A stretch of DNA of 21,260 nucleotides, taken from the NCBI RefSeq assembly GCF_046292685.1, contig NZ_JBKBQM010000050.1, forward strand, positions 1 through 21,260. The letters run 5' to 3'. The translations under genes were made by a program, and so were the position numbers. Shown in pieces: positions 7,341 to 17,185 of this stretch; position 1 is the stretch's first letter; each line of letters opens with the position of its first letter. Under the pieces are notes generated by a model that searched no databases, was not told the origin of the DNA, and worked only from the letters and a program-made list of their open reading frames with translations. The DNA comes from Wagnerdoeblera sp046292685. GTDB lineage: Bacteria; Pseudomonadota; Alphaproteobacteria; Rhodobacterales; Rhodobacteraceae.

Positions 7341-8695
7341 CACAGGTCGTATTCCCCGGCCTCGTCCACCTTGACCGTCACGATATCGCCCGGCGCCAGC
7401 CCTTCGAAGCTCTCGTCGATGAACAGGTTGCCGTCGATCTCGGGCGCATCGCCCCAGGTGCGGCAGGTGGCGCCTTCGGCATCGACCTCGTCCACGATCA
7501 CCTGCAGGGTCCGGCCCACCTTCGCCGCCAGCTTCGCCTCGGAAATCGCCTGCGCCTTGGCCATGAAGCGGGCGAACCGCTCGGCCTTGACCTCGTCGGG
7601 CACATGGTCGGGCAAGGCGTTGCTGCGCGCGCCCTTGACGTTCTCGTATTGAAAGCACCCCACCCGGTCCAGCTGCGCCTCATCCAGCCAGTCCAGCAGG
7701 GTCTGGAACTCGGCCTCCGTCTCGCCGGGGTAGCCGACGATGAAGGTGGAGCGCAGCACGATGTCGGGGCAATCCCGCCGCCAGGCCGCAATCTCGTCCA
7801 GCGTCCGCGCCGCCGCCGCCGGCCGCGCCATGCGCCGCAGCGTCTCGGGGTGGGCATGCTGGAACGGGATGTCGAGGTAAGGCAGCACCAGCCCTTCGGC
7901 CATCAAGGGCACCAGCTCGCGCACATGCGGGTAGGGGTAGACGTAGTGCAGCCGCACCCAGGCCCCGAGCGACCCCAGATCGCGCGCCAGATCCGTGATA
8001 TGCGCCCGGTGCCCCCTATCGCTCGCATGCTTCAGGTCCACCCCGTAGGCCGAGGTATCCTGGCTGATGACCAGCAGCTCCCGCACCCCCGCCGCCACCA
8101 GCCGCTCCGCCTCGCGCAGCACCGCATGCGCCGGCCGGCTGACCAGCCGCCCCCGCATGTCGGGGATGATGCAGAACCTGCACTTGTGGTTGCAGCCCTC
8201 GGAAATCTTGAGGTAGCTGTAATGCCGCGGCGTCAGGCTGACCCCGGTGGCCGGCAAAAGGTCGACAAAGGGGTCCGGCTTCGGCGGCACCGCCTTGTGC
8301 ACCGCGTCCAGCACCTGCTCGTACTGATGCGGCCCCGTCACTGCCAGCACCTTGGGATGCGCGCCGGTGATGTAGTCGGGCTCGGCCCCCAGGCAGCCCG
8401 TCACGATCACCCGCCCGTTCTCGCGCAGCGCCTCGCCGATGGCTTCCAGACTCTCGGCCTTGGCACTGTCCAGAAAACCGCAGGTGTTCACGATCACCGC
8501 TTCGGCGCCCTTGTAATCGGGGCTGATCGCATAGCCTTCGGCCCGCAGCCGCGTCAGGATCCGCTCGCTGTCCACCAGCGCCTTTGGGCAACCGAGGCTG
8601 ACCATGCCGATTGTCGGCTGGCCCGGTCGGGCGGGTTCGCCAAAGCGCGGGGCCGGGGCAAGGTCGGGGCGAAGATCGGGCGGGTTCTGGCTCAT
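7325..8695 (-). CDS. rimO: Ribosomal protein S12 methylthiotransferase RimO
   Basis: A 456-residue radical-SAM methylthiotransferase that adds a methylthio group to the conserved Asp of ribosomal protein S12. Three domains are evident. The UPF0004/MTTase domain holds the auxiliary-cluster cysteines Cys36 (SLGCPKALVDSE), Cys72 (NTCGFLDSAK) and Cys101 (TGCLGAE). The radical-SAM core has CNHKCRFC (Cys168, Cys172, Cys175), followed by IPDMRGRLVSRP. A C-terminal TRAM domain ends in EYDLWGHRV. SLGCPKALVDSE and IPDMRGR are the RimO rather than MiaB forms. It lies 38 bp downstream of the cytochrome b561 gene on the same strand. Both Fe-S clusters would depend on the SUF machinery. The last five codons are part of a large hairpin. 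Confidence 0.97.
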   Translation of the reverse strand: MSQNPPDLRPDLAPAPRFGEPARPGQPTIGMVSLGCPKALVDSERILTRLRAEGYAISPDYKGAEAVIVNTCGFLDSAKAESLEAIGEALRENGRVIVTGCLGAEPDYITGAHPKVLAVTGPHQYEQVLDAVHKAVPPKPDPFVDLLPATGVSLTPRHYSYLKISEGCNHKCRFCIIPDMRGRLVSRPAHAVLREAERLVAAGVRELLVISQDTSAYGVDLKHASDRGHRAHITDLARDLGSLGAWVRLHYVYPYPHVRELVPLMAEGLVLPYLDIPFQHAHPETLRRMARPAAAARTLDEIAAWRRDCPDIVLRSTFIVGYPGETEAEFQTLLDWLDEAQLDRVGCFQYENVKGARSNALPDHVPDEVKAERFARFMAKAQAISEAKLAAKVGRTLQVIVDEVDAEGATCRTWGDAPEIDGNLFIDESFEGLAPGDIVTVKVDEAGEYDLWGHRV

Positions 8696-8734
8696 CCCCG
8701 TCCTATATCGCTGCCCGCCGCCCGCGGAAAGGGG

Positions 8735-9253
8735 TCAGCGCCCGAACCACATGCGCGACAAGATCCCGTCGCCCTTGACCCCGGCATGCCAGAAGGCCGC
8801 CAGCACATGCACGATCACCAGCACGAACAGCACCGAGGCCAGCGCCCCATGCACCGCCCGCGGCGCGAACAGATCGAAGCTTTCGGGCAAGGGCGCACCG
8901 CCGAACACCATGCCCGGCAACCCGCTGGCCAGCGCCAGCGCAACGCCCGACACGGCCATCCCGATCGTCACGGCATAAAGCCCCAGATGCACCGCCCGCG
9001 CCGCCGCCACCTGCCAGCCCGGCCCCGGCACCGCGGCAGGCACCGCCTTTCGCGCCCGCACCACCAGCCGCATCAGCATGACCAGCAGGATCAGCCCGCC
9101 CACGATCATGTGCATCCGCAAGGTCGCCACCTTGCCCGGGTCGGTGTAGGGCACCTCGGCCATGTTGAACGTCCCGCCCAGCAGCGACCCCAGCACCAGA
9201 AAGGCGGCCAGCCAGTGCAACACGACCAGGGCAGGGGGGTAGCGGCGCGGCAT
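8735..9253 (-). CDS. Cytochrome b561 family membrane protein
   Basis: A 172-residue four-helix membrane protein of the bacterial b561/CybB family, which binds two b-type haems and passes electrons from quinol to periplasmic partners. Four hydrophobic segments lie near residues 8-30, 48-66, 88-110 and 136-158. The four haem-ligand histidine positions known for CybB match H13 (LHWLAAF), H48 (RMHMIVGG), H135 (RAVHGAL) and H149 (VIVHVLAAFWH). The ATG at 9253 begins a typical N-terminus (MPRRYPPALVVLHW); the longer open frame to 9367 runs through an intergenic repeat and is rejected. It may be co-transcribed with rimO. No obvious redox partner is adjacent. Confidence 0.92.
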   Translation of the reverse strand: MPRRYPPALVVLHWLAAFLVLGSLLGGTFNMAEVPYTDPGKVATLRMHMIVGGLILLVMLMRLVVRARKAVPAAVPGPGWQVAAARAVHLGLYAVTIGMAVSGVALALASGLPGMVFGGAPLPESFDLFAPRAVHGALASVLFVLVIVHVLAAFWHAGVKGDGILSRMWFGR

Positions 9254-9326
9254 GACAGGGCTCCGGTTGCGGCATCGACCCCGCAAGGCTGCCACCGAAA
9301 GCCGCGGCGCACAACCTCCCCCGTCT

Positions 9327-9389
9327 TTCACCTGGTGCAAATATCCCGGGGTGAATTGGCCCGGCACGGGCCAAGAGGGGCAGCGCCCC
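9327..9389 (-). repeat. Intergenic dispersed repeat, copy A
   Basis: On the minus strand this shows GGGGCGCTGCCCC (9389-9377), a 26-bp spacer and CCCGGGATATTT (9350-9339), followed by GCACCAGGTGAAAG. The same 13-mer and 12-mer recur in the same order at 21176-21206. The layout resembles GC-hairpin intergenic elements that I recall as common in Rhodobacteraceae genomes. It occupies most of the gap between the crotonase and cytochrome b561 genes. Confidence 0.6.
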
Positions 9390-9444
9390 TGCCGCGTCCC
9401 TCGCCGCCCGCACCCCGGGCCGGCACCGGGCGCGATGGCGCCGT

Positions 9445-9476
9445 CGGGGGGCCGGGGGGCGCCCCCCGGCCCCCCG
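9445..9476 (-). terminator. Perfect 32-bp G/C palindrome after crotonase gene
   Basis: The block C-G6-CC-G6-CG-C6-GG-C6-G is a perfect palindrome made only of G and C. It starts 10 bp beyond the stop codon of the crotonase-family gene. The position suggests a terminator or mRNA 3' end stabiliser, but there is no U-tract. Confidence 0.55.
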
Positions 9477-9485
9477 GTCGCACGC

Positions 9486-10283
9486 TCACCCGTCGAAGGC
9501 CGGGGCGCGACCGGCCATGCCGGCCATCACCGCCTCGATCTGGTTGCGGCTGCCGATCAGGTCGGCCTGCAATTGCGCCTCGTGGCGCAGGCCGGCGCCG
9601 GGCGGCAGGGTCCAGGTCGCTTCCACCAGCCGCTTGCCGGCGCGCAGCACATCGGGCGACACCTGCGCGAACCGCGCGGCCAGCGCGCGCGCGGCCGTCA
9701 GCGGGTCGGGCTCCAGCCGCGTCACGAGCCCAAGGGCGGCGGCCTCGGGCGCCTCGACCACGCGGGCGGTCAGGATCAGCTCCTTGGCCAGATCGGCGCG
9801 CATCAGCCGGGGCAGGCTTTGCGTGATCCCCATGTCGGGGATCAGGCCCCAGCGCGCCTCCATCACCGAAAACCGCGCGTCCGGTGCCGCCAGCCGGAAA
9901 TCCGCCCCGAGCGCCAGTTGCAGCCCGGCGCCGAAGCACACGCCCTGCACCGCGGCGATCACCGGCACATCGAGCTCGGCCCAGACGGTGCAAGGGCGCT
10001 GAAAGCGATTGGCCTGCCCGGCGGGCGGGGCCAGCATCTCGGCCCTTACCGCGGCCAGGCGTTGTGCCATCGCCATGAACTCGGCCGTGTCGATCCCGGC
10101 GCAAAAGGCCGGCCCCGCGCCATGCAGGATCACCGCGCGCAGGCCGGGCGCGGCCTTGAGGCTTTCGCCCGCGGCGCTCAGCGCATCGAACAGCCCGAGG
10201 TCCAGCGCGTTGCGCTTGTCGGGGCGGTTCAGCATCACCTCGGCCACCGGGCCATCGCGGGTGACGATCAGTCTGGGGTCCAT
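9486..10283 (-). CDS. Crotonase-superfamily (enoyl-CoA hydratase-like) protein
   Basis: A 265-residue crotonase-fold protein. Clear marks are VMLNRPDKRNAL near residues 16-27, the oxyanion segment GPAFCAGIDTAEF (57-69), VIAAVQGVCFGAGLQLALGADFRLA (in 108-132) and ARFSVMEARWGLIPDMG (136-152). By alignment to rat enoyl-CoA hydratase, the Glu equivalent to E164 is kept (E142), but the position of catalytic E144 is Gln (Q122) and the oxyanion Gly141 position is Ala119. A canonical hydratase is therefore doubtful; an isomerase, hydrolase or another CoA-thioester reaction is possible. GGAGG lies eight bases before the ATG at 10283, which fixes the start. It is 91 bp downstream of hrpB on the same strand. 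Substrate unknown. Confidence 0.86.
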   Translation of the reverse strand: MDPRLIVTRDGPVAEVMLNRPDKRNALDLGLFDALSAAGESLKAAPGLRAVILHGAGPAFCAGIDTAEFMAMAQRLAAVRAEMLAPPAGQANRFQRPCTVWAELDVPVIAAVQGVCFGAGLQLALGADFRLAAPDARFSVMEARWGLIPDMGITQSLPRLMRADLAKELILTARVVEAPEAAALGLVTRLEPDPLTAARALAARFAQVSPDVLRAGKRLVEATWTLPPGAGLRHEAQLQADLIGSRNQIEAVMAGMAGRAPAFDG

Positions 10284-10374
10284 GCGCCTGCCTCCGTGGT
10301 GCTGCCATCCTCTCACGCTCAAACATGGCACCCGGGCCTGTCCAGCCCGACGTGGCGGCCGGCGCGACAGCCGC

Positions 10375-12822
<2,448 letters not shown>

Positions 12823-12930
12823 GGCGCGTGTTATGCCGGGGTTTTGCGCCCGCGGCCAGAGGGGCGCGCGGGGCTTTGGGGAAATAGCAAGGTTTCAAGG
12901 CGATACACAGCACGGCAGCGCGCGGTGGCT

Positions 12931-12960
12931 TCATCTGATATTAACATAATACCGATTATG
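12931..12960. promoter_or_regulatory. AT-rich patch with CATAAT/ATTATG inverted repeat upstream of hrpB
   Basis: The hrpB-phoR gap contains a short stretch unusually rich in A and T for this DNA. It includes CATAAT (12945-12950) and ATTATG (12955-12960) around the four-base loop ACCG. On the minus strand TATTAT (five of six -10 positions) is part of it, but I see no convincing -35. It lies about 110 bp before the hrpB start. Confidence 0.3.
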
Positions 12961-12980
12961 CGAATCACGGATGCGCCGGT

Positions 12981-14012
12981 TCAGATCAGCGGCAACACCA
13001 CCTCGAACACGCTGCCCTTGCCCTTTTCGCTGGAAATCTTCAGCCGCCCGCGATGGCGGTTGATGATGTGCTTCACGATCGCCAGCCCCAGCCCGGTGCC
13101 GCCTTGTTCGCGCGACCGGTGGGTATCGACGCGGTAGAAGCGTTCGGTCAACCGCGGCAGATGGATGGCGTCGATGCCGGCGCCCTGGTCGATCACGCTG
13201 AGCGAAAGGCCCGGGCTGCGCAGCACCGGATCATGCGCCACGCGGCGCAGCACCACGCGGACGGTCTTGCCCGATCCGCCATATTTGACCGCGTTTTCCA
13301 CGAGGTTGTGCAGAACCTGGGTCAACTGGTCCAGATCGCCGGCCACCGGCGGCAGGTCGGCTTCGGCATCGAGCGTCAGCGTGACCTGCGCGGCATCGGC
13401 CATCCCGCGCAAGGTGGCCAGCACCGAGCGCGCGAGGCCCGCAAGTTCCACCTGCGTGCGCGGGCGCACGCGTTCTTCGGCCTCGACCCGGCTGAGCGAC
13501 AGAAGATCGCCCACCAGGCGGTTCATGCGCAGCGCCTCGCGCTCCATGATGCCCAGAAAACGCGCGCGCGCGGCCGGGTCGTCGCGCGCCGCGCCGCGCA
13601 GCGTTTCGATGAAGCCCAGCAGCGCGGTCAGCGGTGTGCGTAGCTCGTGGCTGACGTTGGCCACGAAATCGCGCCGCATGTCGGCGGCGTGTTCCACATC
13701 CGACACGTCCTGAAACGCCAGCGAGGCGCCAAGGCCCGCCACCCGCGCGACAAGGCCGCGATACACCGTATCGCGCCCCGGGCCGGTGAGGCGCCAGCGG
13801 GTGGTGCCGCCTTCGCCCCCCGCCAGCACGCGTTCCAGCAGCGCCACGGGCTCGGGCTGGCGGATCACCGTCAGGTAATGGCGGCCGTCGGCATCGCCGA
13901 GGATCGCCCGCGCCGGCGCGTTCAGCCAGGCGATGCGGGCATCGTCGCCCACCACCAGCATGGGGTGCGGCACGGCGGCCAGCAGGCTTGCGATGAGTCG
14001 GTCCTGGTCCAT
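12981..14012 (-). CDS. phoR: PhoR-like PAS sensor histidine kinase without membrane helices
   Basis: A 343-residue histidine kinase. Residues about 5-105 form a PAS-like sensor domain (VPHPMLVVGDDARIAWLN). The dimerisation/H-box has RRDFVANVSHELRTPL with phospho-acceptor His122 followed by TALLGFIETL, a signature strongly associated with PhoR. The N-box is NLVENAVKYG, G1 is DQGAGI, the F-box is TERFYRVD and G2 is GGTGLGLAIVKH. No transmembrane segment is present, unlike enteric PhoR. Neither phoB nor the pst/phoU genes are in the window, so the phosphate role is inferred from the signature only. Start 14012 is preferred; 16 more residues from 14060 would overlap a hairpin and reach close to the preceding gene. 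It follows the PLP-enzyme gene by 52 bp. Confidence 0.85.
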   Translation of the reverse strand: MDQDRLIASLLAAVPHPMLVVGDDARIAWLNAPARAILGDADGRHYLTVIRQPEPVALLERVLAGGEGGTTRWRLTGPGRDTVYRGLVARVAGLGASLAFQDVSDVEHAADMRRDFVANVSHELRTPLTALLGFIETLRGAARDDPAARARFLGIMEREALRMNRLVGDLLSLSRVEAEERVRPRTQVELAGLARSVLATLRGMADAAQVTLTLDAEADLPPVAGDLDQLTQVLHNLVENAVKYGGSGKTVRVVLRRVAHDPVLRSPGLSLSVIDQGAGIDAIHLPRLTERFYRVDTHRSREQGGTGLGLAIVKHIINRHRGRLKISSEKGKGSVFEVVLPLI

Positions 14013-14045
14013 GCGCGCCTTGTGCAACCGGGATGCAACAGGGGC

Positions 14046-14068
14046 ATGACACCCCTGCACCGTGTCAT
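14046..14068. repeat. ATGACAC/GTGTCAT inverted repeat upstream of phoR
   Basis: ATGACAC (14046-14052) and GTGTCAT (14062-14068) are perfect 7-bp arms around nine bases. The arm at 14062-14068 covers the stop codon of the PLP-enzyme gene. AGGGG (14040-14044) and CCCCT (14052-14056) form an overlapping alternative stem. TGTCAT resembles a Pho-box half-site, but Pho boxes are direct repeats. Confidence 0.45.
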
Positions 14069-15252
14069 TCGGCCACGGCTGCCGCCGCCGCGATGCCGCG
14101 GGTGAAGTCGCGTGCCAGCAGGTCGAAATCCTCGATCCCGACCGAGACGCGGAAGAAACCCTCGGAAATGCCCAACCGCAAACGGTTTTCCGCGCTTAGC
14201 GCGCGGTGCGAGGACGACGGCGGATGCGACAGCGTGGTGCCCACATCGCCCAGTGTGGGGGCAAAGGCGACCTCGGGCATGGCCCGGGTCAGGGCATTGG
14301 CGGCCGCCCTGCCCCCGGCCAGCTCGAACGACAGCATGTTGCCGGTGCGCGCGCCCAGCAGGCTGCGGGCGCGGTTGTGGTCGGGGTGGTCGGCGCGGCC
14401 GGGGTAGATCACCCGCGTGATGCCGGGCAAGGCGGCGATGTGGTCGGCCAGGCGGCGGGCGTTTTCCTCGGCCCGGTCATAGCGCAGGTCGAAGGTGAAC
14501 AGCCCGCGTTCGGCCAGCCAGCAATCGAAGGGGCTGGGCGTCAGGCCCATCGTCACCGCCAGCACCCGCATGGCGGCCATGCGCGCCGGGTCGCGCGCCA
14601 GCACATAGCCCAGCGTCACATCCGAATGGCCGGCCAGCAGTTTCGTCACCGACTGGATCACCACATCGGCGCCGTGGTCCAGTGCGCGCACCGCCCGGGG
14701 GGTGGAAAAGGTGCTGTCGATCAGCAGCGCAATGCCATGCGCCTGCGCCAGCGCAGCGATGCCCGCCACATCGGCCACCCGCAGCGTGGGGTTCGACACG
14801 GTTTCGATCAGGATGGCACGGGTGTTGGGGCGCAGGCCGGCGGCAAAGGCGGCCGCATCGGTCGGGTCGGCCAGCGAGGTTTCGATGCCCATCTGCGGCA
14901 GGGTTTCGGCCATGAGCCGAAGCGAGCGGCCATAAAGCTGGTCGCCCCCCAGCACGTGATCGCCCGCCTTCAGGCAACCCATCAGCGCCACGGTGACCGC
15001 GGCCATGCCGGACCCCACGACAAGCCCGCCCTGCCCGCCTTCGAGCGCATCCAGCCGCTGCGCCAGCGCCACCGCGTTGGGGTGTGCCTCGCGCGCATAG
15101 GTAAAGCCGGTGCCGGGGTTGTCGTAGATGTCGTCCAGCTGGTCGGGGCTTTCGGCGGCCCAGACCACGGTGGGGTGCAAGGGCGTGGCCACCGGGCGCG
15201 AGCGGCCTTCGGGAAAGGCCATGCGGCGGATCAGGGTGGGGTCGTTGGTCAT
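14065..15252 (-). CDS. Cys/Met-metabolism PLP-dependent enzyme (cystathionine gamma-synthase family)
   Basis: A 395-residue fold-type I PLP enzyme of the trans-sulfuration family (cystathionine gamma-synthase/lyase, methionine gamma-lyase, O-acyl-homoserine sulfhydrylase). K204 in SVTKLLAGHSD is the Schiff-base lysine and D179 in LLIDSTFSTP contacts the pyridine nitrogen. TYAREAHPNA holds the Tyr/Arg phosphate-binding pair of the neighbouring subunit, GSGMAAVT is the phosphate loop and FFRVSVGIED carries the carboxylate-binding Arg. The DQLYGRS motif replaces the more usual YGGT, so the exact reaction is uncertain. It starts 7 bp after the meaB stop and is very likely co-transcribed with it. 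Confidence 0.88.
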   Translation of the reverse strand: MTNDPTLIRRMAFPEGRSRPVATPLHPTVVWAAESPDQLDDIYDNPGTGFTYAREAHPNAVALAQRLDALEGGQGGLVVGSGMAAVTVALMGCLKAGDHVLGGDQLYGRSLRLMAETLPQMGIETSLADPTDAAAFAAGLRPNTRAILIETVSNPTLRVADVAGIAALAQAHGIALLIDSTFSTPRAVRALDHGADVVIQSVTKLLAGHSDVTLGYVLARDPARMAAMRVLAVTMGLTPSPFDCWLAERGLFTFDLRYDRAEENARRLADHIAALPGITRVIYPGRADHPDHNRARSLLGARTGNMLSFELAGGRAAANALTRAMPEVAFAPTLGDVGTTLSHPPSSSHRALSAENRLRLGISEGFFRVSVGIEDFDLLARDFTRGIAAAAAVAE

Positions 15253-15259
15253 GGATGCC

Positions 15260-16231
15260 TCAGAGCTGGGAAAGGATGTCGGCGGCGGCGCTGGCCGGCG
15301 AACGCTGGCCTTGCGCCACCGCGGCGCCGGTGGCCGCCATGCGCGCGCGCAAGGCGGGGTCTTCGGTCAGGCGGGCCAGCAGGGCCGCGCGAACCTCGTC
15401 TTCGAACCAGGCGCGGGCCTGTTCGGCGCGGGTGCGCGCCCAGTGGCTGTGGGCGCGGCGCCAGTCGGCAAGCGCCTGCATGTCGGCCCAGGCCTGCGCG
15501 ATGCCTTCGCCGGCCACGGCCGAAACCGGCAGCACGCGGGGGAACCCTTCGGGGTCTTGCGGGCGCTTGCGCAACAGCCGCAGCGCCCCGGCGTAATCGG
15601 CGACCGTGCGGGTCGCCGCCGGCTTCAGGTCGCCATCGGCCTTGTTGACCAGGATCAGGTCGGCCATTTCCATGATGCCGCGTTTGACGCCTTGCAATTC
15701 GTCGCCGCCGGCGGGGGCCAGCAGCAGCACGAACAGGTCGGTCATGCCGGCCACCAGCGTTTCCGACTGGCCCACGCCCACGGTTTCCACCAGCACCACG
15801 TCGAAGCCCGCCGCCTCGCACAGCGCCACCGATTCGCGGCTGCGGCGCGCGACGCCGCCCAGGTGCGCCTGGCTGGGCGAGGGGCGGATATAGGCGCGCG
15901 GGTCGCGGGCCAGAAGTTCCATCCGCGTCTTGTCGCCCAGGATCGAGCCGCCCGAGCGCGCCGAGGACGGGTCCACCGCCAGCACCGCCACCCGCAGCCC
16001 CTGCCCTGTCAGGTGGCGGCCGAAGGCCTCGATGAAGGTGGATTTGCCCACACCCGGCGTGCCCGAAAGCCCGATGCGCAGCGCCTGGCGCTGCAACCCG
16101 GCCAGCCGGTCCAGCAGCGCCGCCGCCATCGCGCGGTGGTCGGCCCGGCCGCTTTCCACCAGCGTGATCGCCCGCGCCAGTGCCCGCCGGTCGCCCTGTT
16201 CCAGCCGCCGGGCCAGATCGTTCACGTCCAT
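15260..16231 (-). CDS. meaB: MeaB/ArgK-type GTPase, methylmalonyl-CoA mutase chaperone
   Basis: A 323-residue G3E-family P-loop GTPase. MeaB loads and protects adenosylcobalamin in methylmalonyl-CoA mutase and related mutases. The Walker A is GTPGVGKST at 57-65. VDPSSARSGGSILGDKTRM is the characteristic MeaB switch region, VETVGVGQSE is the G3 segment and VNKADGD is the base-specifying NKxD. A C-terminal dimerisation helix region follows. The start at 16231 gives MDVNDLARRL, preceded by AGGAAAAGG; longer readings would run across the divergent promoter region. No mutase subunit is adjacent in the window. It heads the minus-strand run and is divergent from the DUF3108 gene. Confidence 0.93.
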   Translation of the reverse strand: MDVNDLARRLEQGDRRALARAITLVESGRADHRAMAAALLDRLAGLQRQALRIGLSGTPGVGKSTFIEAFGRHLTGQGLRVAVLAVDPSSARSGGSILGDKTRMELLARDPRAYIRPSPSQAHLGGVARRSRESVALCEAAGFDVVLVETVGVGQSETLVAGMTDLFVLLLAPAGGDELQGVKRGIMEMADLILVNKADGDLKPAATRTVADYAGALRLLRKRPQDPEGFPRVLPVSAVAGEGIAQAWADMQALADWRRAHSHWARTRAEQARAWFEDEVRAALLARLTEDPALRARMAATGAAVAQGQRSPASAAADILSQL

Positions 16232-16251
16232 TCCGCCTTTTCCTCGCGTTC

Positions 16252-16267
16252 CGGCAAGGCCTTGCCG
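16252..16267. promoter_or_regulatory. 16-bp perfect palindrome in meaB/DUF3108 divergent gap
   Basis: CGGCAAGGCCTTGCCG is a perfect palindrome 20 bp upstream of the meaB start. It could be an operator or a 5' UTR hairpin. No regulator is identified, and such GC-rich palindromes can arise by chance here. Confidence 0.3.
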
Positions 16268-16330
16268 ATCCGGGCACCTGCACGGACAAGTCATGTGCAC
16301 CGCCCGTTCCGAGGCGGTATCTGTGCGCAA

Positions 16331-16355
16331 GCGGGCGCCACTGTCCAGTGCCCGC
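16331..16355 (+). promoter_or_regulatory. Hairpin in the 5' leader of the DUF3108 gene
   Basis: GCGGG (16331-16335) pairs with CCCGC (16351-16355), and CACTG (16339-16343) with CAGTG (16346-16350), with a three-base bulge on the left arm. It ends six bases before the AAGGAG ribosome-binding site of the next gene. Function unknown. Confidence 0.35.
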
Positions 16356-16373
16356 GGTGTGAAGGAGTGATCC

Positions 16374-17096
16374 ATGCGTCCCATTGCCATTGCCCTGACC
16401 GCCCTTGCGCTGGCGGCCGCCACCCCTGCCCCGGCGCAGGAGTTGCGCCAGAACGCCCGGTTCGATCTGGAAATCCGCGGCATCACCGTGGGGCGGCTGG
16501 ATTTTGCCGGGGTGGAAAACGGGCGCAGCTATGCGGTTTCGGGCACGATGCAAAGCACCGGCCTGGCGGGGATGCTGCGCAAGATGCGCTACGATGCCAA
16601 TGTGCGCGGAACCATGACCGCGCGCGGCTTTGCCCCGCAGCGCTACGAACAGACCGGCGGCATCGGCAAGAAATACACCGAGGAAATCGTGGTCTGGGAC
16701 GGCGGCCTGCCCCGGATCGAACGGCAGGAACCCCCGCGCGAGGCGCGCGCCACCGACGCCGACCCCGCGCAGCAGCGCGGCACCGTGGATACGCTGACCG
16801 CGCTTTATGCCACCTTGCGCGACGTGGCGCCCGGGCAGGAATGCCAGTCCAGCGTCATCATGTACGATGGGCGCTACCGGATGCAGCTGCAGATCTCGGC
16901 GCCGCGGACCGAAGCCGGCGGGGTTTCCTGCGCGGGCGAATACATCCGCCTGGCCGGCTTTACGCCTGAGGAAATGGCCGAGCGCACGCGCTTTCCCTTT
17001 ACCTTGCGCTACGAGCCCACGACCGAAGGCCGGATGCGCGTGACCGAGGTGGCGATGGACAGCCTGTATGGCCGTGCCCGGCTGGTGCGGCGCTGA
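16374..17096 (+). CDS. Secreted DUF3108-family protein
   Basis: A 240-residue protein with a clear signal peptide: a positively charged start, Ala/Leu-rich core and likely cleavage after APAQ (about residue 22). The mature part has the DUF3108 pattern: a start with FDLEIRGITVGRLDF, alternating hydrophobic strands, YAVSGTMQSTGLAGML, RGFAPQRYEQTGG and the late LRYEPTTEGRMRVTEVAM segment. The family is a predicted periplasmic beta-rich, lipocalin-like fold with no proven function. Two cysteines near residues 162 and 187 could form a disulphide. AAGGAG lies six bases before the ATG. It is divergent from meaB and followed after 89 bp by the SulP transporter, which appears to have its own promoter. 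Confidence 0.87.
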   Translation: MRPIAIALTALALAAATPAPAQELRQNARFDLEIRGITVGRLDFAGVENGRSYAVSGTMQSTGLAGMLRKMRYDANVRGTMTARGFAPQRYEQTGGIGKKYTEEIVVWDGGLPRIERQEPPREARATDADPAQQRGTVDTLTALYATLRDVAPGQECQSSVIMYDGRYRMQLQISAPRTEAGGVSCAGEYIRLAGFTPEEMAERTRFPFTLRYEPTTEGRMRVTEVAMDSLYGRARLVRR

Positions 17097-17130
17097 GCCC
17101 CGGCCTTGCGCGGCAAAACACATTCAAGAC

Positions 17131-17158
17131 TTGTAATATGTAATCGGGCCCGTATATA
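17131..17158 (+). promoter_or_regulatory. Candidate sigma-70 promoter of the SulP gene
   Basis: TTGTAA (17131-17136) and TATATA (17153-17158) are 16 bp apart, each matching four of six consensus positions, in an AT-rich patch. The -10 ends 27 bp before the SulP ATG. This is the best-looking promoter in the window. Confidence 0.5.
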
Positions 17159-17185
17159 GGCGGTGCGAACAGGCCGGAGGTTGCC

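Noticed and set aside
9254..9367. N-terminal extension of the cytochrome b561 reading frame
   Set aside because: The extension is encoded by the intergenic repeat, while the ATG at 9253 gives the family's normal N-terminus with the first haem-ligand His at residue 13.
15249..17123. 624-codon minus-strand open frame overlapping meaB and the DUF3108 gene
   Set aside because: Gly/Arg-rich shadow reading; the MeaB frame and the DUF3108 frame explain the region.
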